Below are positions 42,313-50,340 of a stretch of 64,000 bases of DNA, one piece after another (the stretch's first letter is position 1; every line of letters starts with the position of its first letter). Origin of the DNA: Mucilaginibacter terrae (GTDB lineage: Bacteria; Bacteroidota; Bacteroidia; Sphingobacteriales; Sphingobacteriaceae). Below the pieces are notes generated by a model. It saw only the letters and a program-made list of their open reading frames with translations. It had not been told where the DNA came from and ran no database searches. The stretch spans positions 2,294,001 through 2,358,000 of the forward strand of contig NZ_JAVLVU010000001.1 in the NCBI RefSeq assembly GCF_031951985.1, given 5' to 3'. A program made the translations under genes and the position numbers.

Positions 42313-43164
42313 TTACACAACATCCGCATACTGTTGCTTTACCGGGTAGTAATTCTGCCACCTTCGTTTGATCGGCCCTGTCAGCCTGTGGGCTTGTTCA
42401 GGTGTCATCATATCCAGGCTACTGTGCGGGCGCAGGGTATTATAGATAATAACAGCCTGCCTGATGCTTTGCCTGGCACTGCTGATATCTGCGTATCTTT
42501 CCTGCAATAGTTCCATCTTGAGGATCCCGTTAACCCGTTCTGCAATGGCATTGTCGCGCGGGTTACCACTTTGCGTCATGCTGATAGAGATCCCATTTTG
42601 CTTTAATAACTCCGTATATGCCCCGCTGCAGTATTGTATGCCCCGGTCCGAATGATGCACCAGGGGATGGTTTCCTTCCCGTTGCTTCAGTGCCATCTTT
42701 AAAGCCTGCAGGCAATTGTCCGTAGAAAGGTCATGGCTCATTGAAAAGCCAATGACCTTTCGGCTGTAAGCATCTGTTACCAGGCTCAGATAGGCAAAGC
42801 CTTCCCCCATGCGGATATAGGTAATATCGCTCACCCAAAGCTGGCCCGGACGGTCTATAACCATCTCTTTTACCAGGTCCGGGTACTTCCTGAAGCGGTG
42901 GTAGGAAAACGTGGTGCGTGCATGACGGCGCTTCTGCCGCACCAGCAGCCCGCTTTCCCGTAACAACACAAAGAATGCATCACGGCCTATAGCCGGCTGC
43001 AGCAGTGAAAACAGCTTCCTCGTCCCTATACGGGGTTGCTCCCTGCGGTAAGCCAGTACCTGCTGGACGAGCTCTTCCTGGCCGAAGCTCCGACGTTCCG
43101 TTGCTTTTAAATACTGATAATAAGCTTGTGTGCTGTAACCAAGCAGTCCGCACAGTTCACGCAA
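42313..43164 (-). CDS. IS3-family transposase OrfB (DDE integrase domain)
   Basis: The part shown begins at a TTG and has 283 residues. It probably continues upstream in the -1 frame as part of an OrfAB fusion. The order is an N-terminal HTH_21-like region (LAYRREQPRIGTRKLFSLL), then the rve integrase domain. The DDE triad is visible: VSDITYI (first Asp), HHSDRGIQYCS (second Asp) and DNAIAERVNGILKME (Glu). It catalyses excision and insertion of the element by copy-out paste-in, as in the IS3 family. Confidence 0.93.
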   Translation of the reverse strand: MRELCGLLGYSTQAYYQYLKATERRSFGQEELVQQVLAYRREQPRIGTRKLFSLLQPAIGRDAFFVLLRESGLLVRQKRRHARTTFSYHRFRKYPDLVKEMVIDRPGQLWVSDITYIRMGEGFAYLSLVTDAYSRKVIGFSMSHDLSTDNCLQALKMALKQREGNHPLVHHSDRGIQYCSGAYTELLKQNGISISMTQSGNPRDNAIAERVNGILKMELLQERYADISSARQSIRQAVIIYNTLRPHSSLDMMTPEQAHRLTGPIKRRWQNYYPVKQQYADVV

Positions 43165-43187
43165 GCCACGTGAATGTGCCGTTATAC

Positions 43188-43493
43188 TTACTCCGACCGC
43201 CTGATGCCAGACTTTTTTCTGATGTTAGTGCCCAGCTCCTGATCTGCTATATCGATGATATTGTTCAACAGTTCGTTCCTTAAACGCTCCTTGCGCAGCA
43301 GCTCTCTGAGCTGTGCTACATCATCAGGCATGGACGTGTCCTGCTCTTCCTGGGTTTTTTTAATGGGGTGCTCTTTTTTCACAATTCGATGGATAGTAGC
43401 CGCAGAGGTACTATACTTTTTGGCTAAGCTACGAAAACTTAGCCCGTGCGTGATCCGGTCATGAAGGATCTTCGCTATCTGGCTCTTGTTCAT
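43188..43493 (-). CDS. IS3-family transposase OrfA (helix-turn-helix)
   Basis: The protein has 101 residues. The N-terminal helix-turn-helix reads ITHGLSFRSLAKKYSTSAATIHRIVKKE, the usual end-binding domain. A helical, charged region (AQLRELLRKERLRNELLNNII) forms the leucine-zipper-like multimerisation part. The gene ends 24 bp before the OrfB reading start. Close to its 3' end is A AAA AAG, a canonical slippery site for a -1 shift into OrfB. Confidence 0.9.
   Translation of the reverse strand: MNKSQIAKILHDRITHGLSFRSLAKKYSTSAATIHRIVKKEHPIKKTQEEQDTSMPDDVAQLRELLRKERLRNELLNNIIDIADQELGTNIRKKSGIRRSE
43212..43218 (-). promoter_or_regulatory. A6G slippery site for -1 programmed frameshift
   Basis: On the minus strand the heptamer AAAAAAG sits in the orfA frame as A_AAA_AAG, codons AAA AAG of the KKSG segment. 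OrfB lies in the -1 frame and is open across this point. A shift would fuse OrfA to OrfB, the usual way IS3 elements make active transposase. Confidence 0.75.
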
Positions 43494-43541
43494 GGTTACA
43501 CTTTCTGTTTTTATTGTGTAAACCTTAGCCAGGACAAGTCA

Positions 43542-43583
43542 CGCATTTGAACACCTTGAACACTGACAAGATCATGTCAGTAC
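43542..43583. repeat. GGTGTTCAATTTA-type repeat, copy 2 (right part, split by IS)
   Basis: TTTGAACACCTTGAACACTGACAAG and ATCATGTCA follow the IS right end. The words TTGAACACTGACA and TGTCA match the copy at 5454-5516. Confidence 0.55.
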
Positions 43584-43655
43584 TGTTAAAATAGTGCGGC
43601 GAAAACATCAGCCATAAACCGCGTTTTGAAAACTTGAATATTACAACAGTAAGTT

Positions 43656-44417
43656 ATGATTTCGAGAGGGGAGCTTAAAGAGATTTATTTCAAAAAGGAA
43701 TCGGCACCATTAGGCGCTTATCCTTTCTCGTTGCCGTTTTTTAACCAGACAGATAAGCTGACTATCCATCCATCGGTAACGTTTTTTGTGGGCGAAAACG
43801 GCACGGGCAAGTCTACACTAACCGAGGCTATTGCGGTGGCTTGCGGCTTTAACCCCGAGGGCGGCTCATTTAATTTTAACTTCAATACTTTTGCATCGCA
43901 TTCCATATTGTACAAATACCTGCGCACATCGCGTGGTGTGCACCGGCATACCGATGGTTTCTTTTTGCGCGGCGAAAGTTTTTTTAACGTGGCTACCGAA
44001 ATTGAAAACCTGGATATTGATGAACCAGGTAGCGCCTCCCCGCCAAAAATAATTGACAACTATGGCGGCAAGTCCTTACATCAGCAATCGCACGGCGAAT
44101 CATTCTGGGCTTTATTTATGAAGCGTTTTGGCGGTAACGGCCTGTATATCCTCGATGAGCCCGAGGCGGCCCTATCGCCCACCCGGCAAATGGCCATGCT
44201 GGTACGTATGCACCAGCTTATTGAGCAGCGGTCGCAGTTTATTATAGCCACGCACTCGCCCATACTCATTGCCTACCCTAATGCCATAGTGTACGAGTTT
44301 AGTGCTGACGGTATTGAACGTAAGCCTTACCACCAAACCGGGGTATTTAATACGTACAAACGTTTTTTGAGCGATACCGAAAATATGATCGATCAATTAC
44401 TAAACGAAGACTATTGA
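43656..44417 (+). CDS. Stand-alone AAA-family (SMC/ABC-like) ATPase
   Basis: The protein has 253 residues. Walker A is FFVGENGTGKSTLTEAIAVA near residue 43. A Ser/His-rich loop (SLHQQSHGESFWALF) takes the place of the ABC signature. Walker B is GLYILDEPEAALSP and a switch His is in FIIATHSPILIAYP. There is no coiled coil, so the gene encodes a compact ATPase of the AAA_21/OLD-like group. Members occur as stand-alone proteins of unknown role and as parts of defence modules. The neighbours here (an IS element on one side, small membrane proteins on the other) do not show a partner. Confidence 0.85.
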   Translation: MISRGELKEIYFKKESAPLGAYPFSLPFFNQTDKLTIHPSVTFFVGENGTGKSTLTEAIAVACGFNPEGGSFNFNFNTFASHSILYKYLRTSRGVHRHTDGFFLRGESFFNVATEIENLDIDEPGSASPPKIIDNYGGKSLHQQSHGESFWALFMKRFGGNGLYILDEPEAALSPTRQMAMLVRMHQLIEQRSQFIIATHSPILIAYPNAIVYEFSADGIERKPYHQTGVFNTYKRFLSDTENMIDQLLNEDY

Positions 44418-44429
44418 ATAAAAAGTTGC

Positions 44430-44566
44430 AGTAGGGTCTCTCGTAGAGGATCCTACGCCGCGTTTATGTACAAAAATCTGCTAAAGGATTGCAGGGGCTT
44501 CTACCCCCGCGTTCATGTGTAAAAACCTGCAATCAACATTGCAGGGTCCTCTACGAGAGACCCTGC
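44430..44566. repeat. GCAGGGTCCTCTACGAGAG-type palindromes with an internal direct repeat
   Basis: Two copies of a palindromic block flank a unit in inverted orientation: about 44430-44457 (AGGGTCTCTCGTAGAGGA) and 44541-44566 (GCAGGGTCCTCTACGAGAGA core). Between them are two 24-bp direct repeats (44458-44481 and 44507-44530) with 20 matching bases. A third palindrome copy lies at 45480-45506. Confidence 0.6.
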
Positions 44567-44648
44567 TAAAGACATAGGGTCGCACGTAGAGACGGCCGCT
44601 AAAACAGCCTTTTTCTTTAAGATATGTTGAAACAAATCTTGCTATTTC

Positions 44649-44954
44649 CTATAAAGTATACCTATAAGTAAATAGTGCTAAAAACACCATCATCAAGAAA
44701 CCAAATTGTAGTATAAAAATATACCTTGTTCTGTCGCGTTGTTCACTAAAGGGCGTTTTAATTTGATAGCCCAACAAGGTGGTTATTGCCGCAAAGAAAA
44801 CATTCACAGTAATGGCAAAAGCAAACAGCTTTACATAATTAAGTAAGTAATTGGTGCCATATGACGGGCCATTTAAAAAGGCCGTGCTGTTGCAAGTAAT
44901 GGCCAATAAGTTGTTTATGGCAACCAGTAAATATGTAAAAGCCCTCTTCAACAC
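44649..44954 (-). CDS. Small hypothetical membrane protein (101 residues)
   Basis: It has three hydrophobic stretches (FTYLLVAINNLLAI, LFAFAITVNVFFAAITTLLGY and FILQFGFLMMVFLALF) separated by short polar loops and a few charged residues (TPFSEQRDRTR). This suggests three membrane helices. The family is not recognised. It lies 4 bp after the DUF1304 gene on the same strand and is likely cotranscribed. A run of palindromic repeats follows its 3' end. Confidence 0.55.
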   Translation of the reverse strand: MLKRAFTYLLVAINNLLAITCNSTAFLNGPSYGTNYLLNYVKLFAFAITVNVFFAAITTLLGYQIKTPFSEQRDRTRYIFILQFGFLMMVFLALFTYRYTL

Positions 44955-44958
44955 TCTT

Positions 44959-45324
44959 TTAAAGATTTAACAACACCAACAACAAAGCTACAATGGCAGG
45001 AACACCCTGCTTAAGCAAGATAGACTTCGATGCCGTGAAAGCCCCGTAAACCGCGGCTACAATTACACACGATAAAAAGAATAAGGCAATGTTGACCGAC
45101 CATTGAACATCAGCTATGAATAACGACCATATTAAACCTGCCGCTAAAAATCCGTTGTACAATCCCTGGTTAGCGGCCAGTACTTTGGTTTTTTCAAATA
45201 AATCGGGTGGTATAGAAGTAAAGGTGGCCTTGCCTTTGGTAGTCCAGGCAAACATCTCTATCCATAAAATATACAGATGCTCTACGGCTACCAAACCTGC
45301 CATTATTGATGAAAGTGTTTTCAT
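44959..45324 (-). CDS. DUF1304 family membrane protein
   Basis: The protein has 121 residues with four hydrophobic helices. The family block VAVEHLYILWIEMFAW with the conserved Glu-His and Glu is followed by LAANQGLYNGFLAAGLIWSL. DUF1304 proteins are small inner-membrane proteins of unknown role. It forms a two-gene unit with the next ORF. A cluster of palindromic repeats is upstream, 45360-45600. Confidence 0.85.
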   Translation of the reverse strand: MKTLSSIMAGLVAVEHLYILWIEMFAWTTKGKATFTSIPPDLFEKTKVLAANQGLYNGFLAAGLIWSLFIADVQWSVNIALFFLSCVIVAAVYGAFTASKSILLKQGVPAIVALLLVLLNL

Positions 45325-45359
45325 ATAGATTAAGGTTTTGTGTTGCTTAATTTAACACG

Positions 45360-45600
45360 CTACCGCAAGTTTAGCGTAGCATAACTTGCGGTGATTAGAG
45401 GATTAAACTTTTAGCTTAACCGGCAGGTGAAACCTGCAAGCACGTAAGCCACAAGTTACAAACTTGCGGCAGCACGGTCGCAGGGTCCTCTCCGAGAGAC
45501 CCTGCTGAGACAAAATTATTTATGCGGTACGAATTTGCCAACGGCAAGGTAGTCTGAAGACTACCGGCATAGACATTCGAAGTTATAAACTTCGAATAGC
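45360..45600. repeat. Mosaic of five short palindromes
   Basis: The 285-bp gap between the DUF1304 and HsdR_N genes is filled by distinct hairpins. One is ACCGCAAG...CTTGCGGT and one is CCGGCAGG...CCTGC. A third pairs ACAAG with CTTGC, the GCAGGGTCC-type palindrome is at 45480-45506, and GGTAGTC/GACTACC comes next. The last is ATTCGAAGTTATAAACTTCGAAT. No gene is seen. Confidence 0.6.
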
Positions 45601-45609
45601 CAGTTGGTT

Positions 45610-46497
45610 TTAACTTATTATTCTTTTTATAACTAAGGGCTGAAATATTTCATCGTTATTTTCTTCCAACTGTTGCCCTATTTGACATTCTATAGTTACT
45701 TTATACGCCGCATCTCCAAAGTAGACTACCTGTCTACTATTATTATCTCTTACTGATAACTTTTCTATTCCCTCTTGAGGTATTTTACCTTTAAGTTGAT
45801 TAAACACCAATTCATCAAAGTCAAAAGTGACTACGTAACTTGTCTCTTCAATTTTTACAGAACTTGAAAAGGAAAACATATTTGAGTCCAATTGTCCAAT
45901 TTGCGTTATCGGGACATCTGGAAAAAACAAACTATCAAATTTGTCGAACCCTAATCTTTGCAAGTGAAGTCCTAAGTCTTTTGCCAGTTTGGTACTGTTC
46001 AAATTAAAGACATTCGGTGGGGCTAATATCTTTTTCAAATTATCCCAATACAAAGGAATTGCCTGAACAGGAAATTGAATTAAGGGTTTCACATACAGTA
46101 TATTGTATAAAACAAACTCCCTACCATTACATAGGGAAAAATAATTAGCCCTTACTTCATTATGAATTGCGTACGAGTAAGCTTGTTCAACATGATGGGA
46201 TTTAGTAATAGATTCTGATGGAGATTTTGCATCTAATATCCAAGCTGGCTTATCATTTACTTCAAACAAATAATCAGGAGTTATATAAACATCCCTCCGT
46301 TTTGAGCCTATTGAGACAAATGGATGCAATAGGTTTCTACTTCTGATGACTTGATAAGGTTTGACTGCTGAATATCCCAAACCCTTAATAATAGGCAACA
46401 CAACTTCTTCACGTACGGAATCTTCTTTAAACTCAGGATCATTTAAAAGGTTAAAATCAAACTCTTTCAAAACATTAAAAAGTCTCTCTTCTTTCAT
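45610..46497 (-). CDS. HsdR_N-type (type I restriction R subunit N-terminal) nuclease-fold protein
   Basis: The protein has 295 residues from the ATG at 46497. The N-terminal about 170 residues resemble the nuclease domain of type I restriction R subunits: REEVVLPIIKGLGYSAVKPYQVIRS, then TPDYLFEVNDKPAWILDAKSP with a PD-(D/E)xK-like core, and HVEQAYSYAIHNEVRANYFSLCNGREFVLYN. The helicase domains of HsdR are absent. The C-terminal half is not recognised. It is visibly AT-richer than the helicase gene 30 bp away, which suggests recent transfer. A solo nuclease-fold protein may serve in defence or be a fragment of a larger system. Confidence 0.8.
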   Translation of the reverse strand: MKEERLFNVLKEFDFNLLNDPEFKEDSVREEVVLPIIKGLGYSAVKPYQVIRSRNLLHPFVSIGSKRRDVYITPDYLFEVNDKPAWILDAKSPSESITKSHHVEQAYSYAIHNEVRANYFSLCNGREFVLYNILYVKPLIQFPVQAIPLYWDNLKKILAPPNVFNLNSTKLAKDLGLHLQRLGFDKFDSLFFPDVPITQIGQLDSNMFSFSSSVKIEETSYVVTFDFDELVFNQLKGKIPQEGIEKLSVRDNNSRQVVYFGDAAYKVTIECQIGQQLEENNDEIFQPLVIKRIIS

Positions 46498-46527
46498 CAA
46501 AAAATACTAATCTAAAAAGTTTAACTG

Positions 46528-49500
46528 TTACTCCTCCTCACTCCCATCCATCACACCCTCCGCCTGCTTAAAATTACTCCTTACAAAATGACACCAGCTA
46601 CATTCGGGTTTGCCGCAGCCGGTGGCAAAATCGTGGGCCATAATTTTTTGGTAGGTTTCGGTTAGTTGGCGGGTTACGGTGGTTTCGTCGCCGGGTATAA
46701 TCACAATTTTTTCTTTGTGGTACTCACCCTCGTTTATGGGTTCAATAAAATCAAAGGTGGTGCCGGTTACCTCCCAATCTTTGTGGCGGTCGGCATCTAT
46801 GAGCATTTTATAAAAAACAGCCTGGCGCCAGTAGTCGCCGCCGTTGGGGTTATCGGTGGTGGGGCGTATAAACTTTTCTTTGGCGTATTTTAACTTGCCG
46901 GTTTTGTAATCAACAATGGTGGCTTGTTTGCCGTTAAACTCTATCTTATCCAAATGGCCTTTTACCGGCACGCCGTTTATTACTATGTTGCGTACGGGCA
47001 GTTCTACCAGGGCAACCTTGTTCCAGGTGGGCAGGTTTTGCTCGTAGTACGCCGGTAGTATCTTGTCGCCATAATCCATCCGCAGTTTAAAATCTTCTTT
47101 GGTAAACGAGTCACGGCTACGCATCATAAACCAACGGAACTCGCGCATAAAATCATCAGTGCCCGCAAAAAGCTTGTCCTCACTCTTAATCATCTTATCA
47201 AACACCTTATACAACGCATTATGCACCGCCGAACCAAAGGCCATAGCCGGACTTTTACCTGCCGGTACGCGTATGAGGTTTTGGAAATAAAACTTCAGCG
47301 GACAATCGAGATAAGCATTTAAATGCGTAACCGACAGCACATACTTTTGCAGCAACTGGTCAATGTAGTTTTTGTCTAACAGTTGCACCACCGGCTTATC
47401 GGCTTCGCTAAACTGGGTGGCCATGTAGCTCATCAGCGCATCGGGGTGTACCTGCGGGTATTGCACACGCAGGTGGGTGGCGGCCAAAATTTCGCCTACA
47501 AATTGCGAGGCTTCCTGCTCTTTATCGTTACGGTCTTTTACGGTGTACGATATATTGAGGCACTGCTTGGCGCGGGTAATAGCCACGTAAAACAACCTGC
47601 GCGATTCTTCTTGCTGGGCAACCTCGTCGTTAGTGCCTTGCATCAACGTATCAGGGAAACTAAAGCCGTTGTTGCGCCCCTTGGCATCCCATATACGTTT
47701 ATTGCAGCCAATTAAAAACACGTGCTCATACTCCAGGCCTTTTGAGCCGTGGGCGGTAACAAAGTTCACTCCATTATCGGCGTGTATAACCTGGTTTAAC
47801 TCCAAACGGATGTTGTTGCGCTTCATGAGGTCGATGGTAAGGATGATGTCCTTCAGCTTGCCCTCGGGATTTTTGCGGGCTTCATCGCGCACAAAATTAA
47901 ACAGGCTGTTGAGCACCTCCATGTGCCAGCCCTTATCGGGCTGCTGCATAACATACCGCAGTATACCCAGCGATGTAATAATATGCTGAAACAAAACCTG
48001 CACCGTAAAACTCATGGATACTTTGAGCAAATCTTCAATACCTGCAACTAAATTGCGCAGAGGCTCTTTATTATCAACATCAAACAGGTTACCCTGTCTT
48101 GGCCCCTGCATTTCGGTTAAGTAACGGCGTATGGAGGTTTTTTGATCATCGGCCAGTACCTTGTAATTAGCTTGCGCTACAGCTATACTAACCTTGGCAA
48201 TCTCAATAGGCTTAATGTCGAAAAAATCATAGTGCATGATCTCGAACAGCAATTCATCGCCACTGTAAGGCGAATCAATTTCCATGGCCAGGTACTCGAG
48301 TATATTGATGATCTTTTCGCCAAAGGGCAGGGTAAAAATATCAATTTTACGACGGGTGTTAACCGCTATCTTTTTGGTATCGAGGTAGTGTATAAGCTGC
48401 TCAACCTGGTTATGGTTACGGTAGATAACCGCAATTTCGTTAGCCTCGACGCCGCTGCGTACCAGGTCTTCAATTTGGTAGGCTACATCAACCAGCTCAT
48501 GGTCGGGGTTGGCATACTCGCTAATGATGGGTTCAACCGTTTTGAGGCTGAACCGCGAGTTTGCGGCCTGCAAATTTTTATCTAAACGTAGCTGACTGGT
48601 TAAACGCTCATTGTTATTACCGATCAACGCCCTCGAAATATCCAGAATGGTTTGGTTAGAGCGATAGTTTTGCTTGAGTACTACGGTTTTAAGGGTATCC
48701 ACATAATCGCCCGCAAAATCGAGGATATTTTTCATGTTGGCACCCTGAAAACGGTAGATCGACTGATCGTCGTCGCCCACTACAAACACGTTGGGCGTGT
48801 CCCAGTAGCTCAGCATAAACTTTAACAACTCGTTTTGCGAGCCGCTGGTATCCTGAAACTCATCAACCAAAATATATTGGTAACGTTCCTGGTAACGGCG
48901 CAGCAAATCTTCGTTATTGGCAAAGGCACGCAACACCCACATAATCATGTCGTCGTAATCGTAGCGTTTGGCTATGTCGAGGCGGTTTTCATAATTATCA
49001 AATTCGTTTACGGCGCTTAGCAGCTTATCCATTTTTTCTTTGGCGGCTGCAATGTCTTTTTCTTTAGGATCACCTACTTTAATCCCTTTTGAGGCATTGG
49101 GGCGTTTGTAGGTAAATTCTTCACGGTTGGGCAAATCGTCGATGTACTCTTTTACGGCCTGCTCAATAAACGCTGGTGTCCAGTTTTCCCGTTTCATGGT
49201 ACTAAACAGGCTTTTAAGCCGTGGCACATCGTAATAAATGTCACCTGTAAAGCGCTTTAGCAAATGGTCTTTGCCAAAACTGTCTACCAGTTCCCTGAAC
49301 AGCATGGCCGAATCTAAATCGGTCAATGGTTCGAGGCCCAGTTTGCCAAAGTGTTCGAGGTTTTCCTGTATTATATCGTTACAAAAGGCATGGAAGGTGT
49401 ATATGTTAATGCGGTAAGCATCGGGGCCAATAAAATCGAACAAACGCTTGCGCATGGCCACTGCACCGGCATCGGTATAGGTTAAACAGAGTATTTCGTT

Positions 49501-49692
49501 AGGCTGGGCATCGGTATCTAATAATATTTTGCCAATGCGCGCGGCCAGTATCTGGGTTTTGCCTGTACCGGGGCCGGCAACTACCAGCACAGGGCCATCC
49601 AGTTTGTTTACGGCGGCTAACTGCTCGGGGTTAAGCCTGGTTAAAATTTCCTGAAATTTTTGATTATAACGTTCGGCAGAAGGCTGTATCAT
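46528..49692 (-). CDS. UvrD/PcrA-type helicase fused to a RecB-like nuclease domain (AddB-like)
   Basis: The protein has 1054 residues. SF1 helicase motifs in order: I GPGTGKTQILAARI, II ILVDEFQDTSGSQ, III VGDDDQSIYRFQGA, IV NYRSNQTILDI, V VTAHGSKGLEYEHVFLIG and VI RRLFYVAITRAKQ. The C-terminal part (about 790-1040) has a PD-(D/E)xK nuclease signature VDYKTGKLKY. Four cysteines fit an iron-sulfur cluster as in AddB: one in YLDCPLKFYF and three in CGKPECSWCHF. It should unwind and resect DNA ends in recombinational repair. It is 30 bp upstream of the HsdR_N gene on the same strand, so the two may share a transcript. Confidence 0.9.
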   Translation of the reverse strand: MIQPSAERYNQKFQEILTRLNPEQLAAVNKLDGPVLVVAGPGTGKTQILAARIGKILLDTDAQPNEILCLTYTDAGAVAMRKRLFDFIGPDAYRINIYTFHAFCNDIIQENLEHFGKLGLEPLTDLDSAMLFRELVDSFGKDHLLKRFTGDIYYDVPRLKSLFSTMKRENWTPAFIEQAVKEYIDDLPNREEFTYKRPNASKGIKVGDPKEKDIAAAKEKMDKLLSAVNEFDNYENRLDIAKRYDYDDMIMWVLRAFANNEDLLRRYQERYQYILVDEFQDTSGSQNELLKFMLSYWDTPNVFVVGDDDQSIYRFQGANMKNILDFAGDYVDTLKTVVLKQNYRSNQTILDISRALIGNNNERLTSQLRLDKNLQAANSRFSLKTVEPIISEYANPDHELVDVAYQIEDLVRSGVEANEIAVIYRNHNQVEQLIHYLDTKKIAVNTRRKIDIFTLPFGEKIINILEYLAMEIDSPYSGDELLFEIMHYDFFDIKPIEIAKVSIAVAQANYKVLADDQKTSIRRYLTEMQGPRQGNLFDVDNKEPLRNLVAGIEDLLKVSMSFTVQVLFQHIITSLGILRYVMQQPDKGWHMEVLNSLFNFVRDEARKNPEGKLKDIILTIDLMKRNNIRLELNQVIHADNGVNFVTAHGSKGLEYEHVFLIGCNKRIWDAKGRNNGFSFPDTLMQGTNDEVAQQEESRRLFYVAITRAKQCLNISYTVKDRNDKEQEASQFVGEILAATHLRVQYPQVHPDALMSYMATQFSEADKPVVQLLDKNYIDQLLQKYVLSVTHLNAYLDCPLKFYFQNLIRVPAGKSPAMAFGSAVHNALYKVFDKMIKSEDKLFAGTDDFMREFRWFMMRSRDSFTKEDFKLRMDYGDKILPAYYEQNLPTWNKVALVELPVRNIVINGVPVKGHLDKIEFNGKQATIVDYKTGKLKYAKEKFIRPTTDNPNGGDYWRQAVFYKMLIDADRHKDWEVTGTTFDFIEPINEGEYHKEKIVIIPGDETTVTRQLTETYQKIMAHDFATGCGKPECSWCHFVRSNFKQAEGVMDGSEEE

Positions 49693-49720
49693 GGTAAGGG
49701 TAAAGGTACGGAATTTTGTA

Positions 49721-49811
49721 ACCCCCTCTAAATCTCCCCCGGGAGGGGAGACTTAAAAAAATACCTTTTATGATTTTAAAGCCCTCCCTCCCGGGGAGGG
49801 TTGGGTGGGGT
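49721..49811. repeat. CCCCCTAAAGGGGG-type repeat with both arms
   Basis: C-rich and G-rich blocks (left arm with CTCCCCCGGGAGGGGAG; right arm with CCTCCCTCCCGGGGAGGG) flank a short A/T-rich loop. The arms are partly complementary. Related elements are at 34068-34093 and 59698-59783. Confidence 0.65.
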
Positions 49812-50231
49812 TTATAGATATTTCTCCCCCATATACTTCACCGAATCGGCGATCATCTCCTTTAATACTTCCAAATCCACATCGGCCAGCTTTTTTATGT
49901 AGATGCAGGCCACGCTTGTTTTATGCTTACCCAGTTTGGCCAGCAGTTGTTCTTTACGCGGAAAATCCATAGCCAGGTAAAGCGTAAGTGCATTAGCCCT
50001 TGGCGAGAAGCCTACCCGTGGGGCGTCTCCTTCGCGGCCGCTTTCGTACTTGTAATGGTAGCTGCCAAAACCCACAATGGCCGGTCCCCACATTTTGGCG
50101 GGCAGGCCGGTTGCATTGCTCATCAGGTCGATAAGCTTAAAACTGTCGGCACGTTTGGTTTCGTCGGCAACGGTATTGATAAAATCGGTTACGCTGGCTT
50201 GGTTTTCAATGGTTTGGTTAGGCTTGGCCAT
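49812..50231 (-). CDS. DUF1801 domain protein
   Basis: The protein has 139 residues, soluble and small. The blocks GPAIVGFGSYHYKYESGREGD and VGFSPRANALTLYL are typical of DUF1801 (YdhG-like) proteins. KLGKHKTSVACIYIKKLADVDLEVLKEMI follows. It is divergent from the SGNH esterase, 109 bp away. The fold resembles iron-chaperone frataxin-like proteins in the literature as I recall, but the role is not established. Confidence 0.85.
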   Translation of the reverse strand: MAKPNQTIENQASVTDFINTVADETKRADSFKLIDLMSNATGLPAKMWGPAIVGFGSYHYKYESGREGDAPRVGFSPRANALTLYLAMDFPRKEQLLAKLGKHKTSVACIYIKKLADVDLEVLKEMIADSVKYMGEKYL

Positions 50232-50340
50232 GTTTTTGTGATAAAAAATGCAATTATTGTAAAAATAATTAAACGTCGAACATTACCGTTAAAAAAGCAT
50301 TGACTACAATTAATTAATACTATTTTTATAACATTACGCC

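Larger units (their letters stand above)
42230..43541 (-). mobile_element. IS3-family insertion sequence, complete
   Basis: This element of 1312 bp is bounded by 26-bp imperfect inverted repeats (42230-42255 and 43516-43541, 20 of 26 matching, both starting TGAC and ending GTTTACAC). It is flanked by a 3-bp direct repeat CGC, the expected target-site duplication. It carries orfA and orfB on the minus strand with an A6G slippery site between them. All catalytic residues are intact, so it may still be active. It has inserted into a GGTGTTCAA-type repeat. Confidence 0.92.

Noticed and set aside
44430..44566. A small CRISPR array
   Set aside because: The two 24-bp repeats are imperfect and only two in number. 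They lie between palindromes and no cas genes are near.
48142..48585. A 147-residue open frame antisense to the helicase gene
   Set aside because: The helicase motifs on the other strand are continuous. The frame is a shadow without family features.
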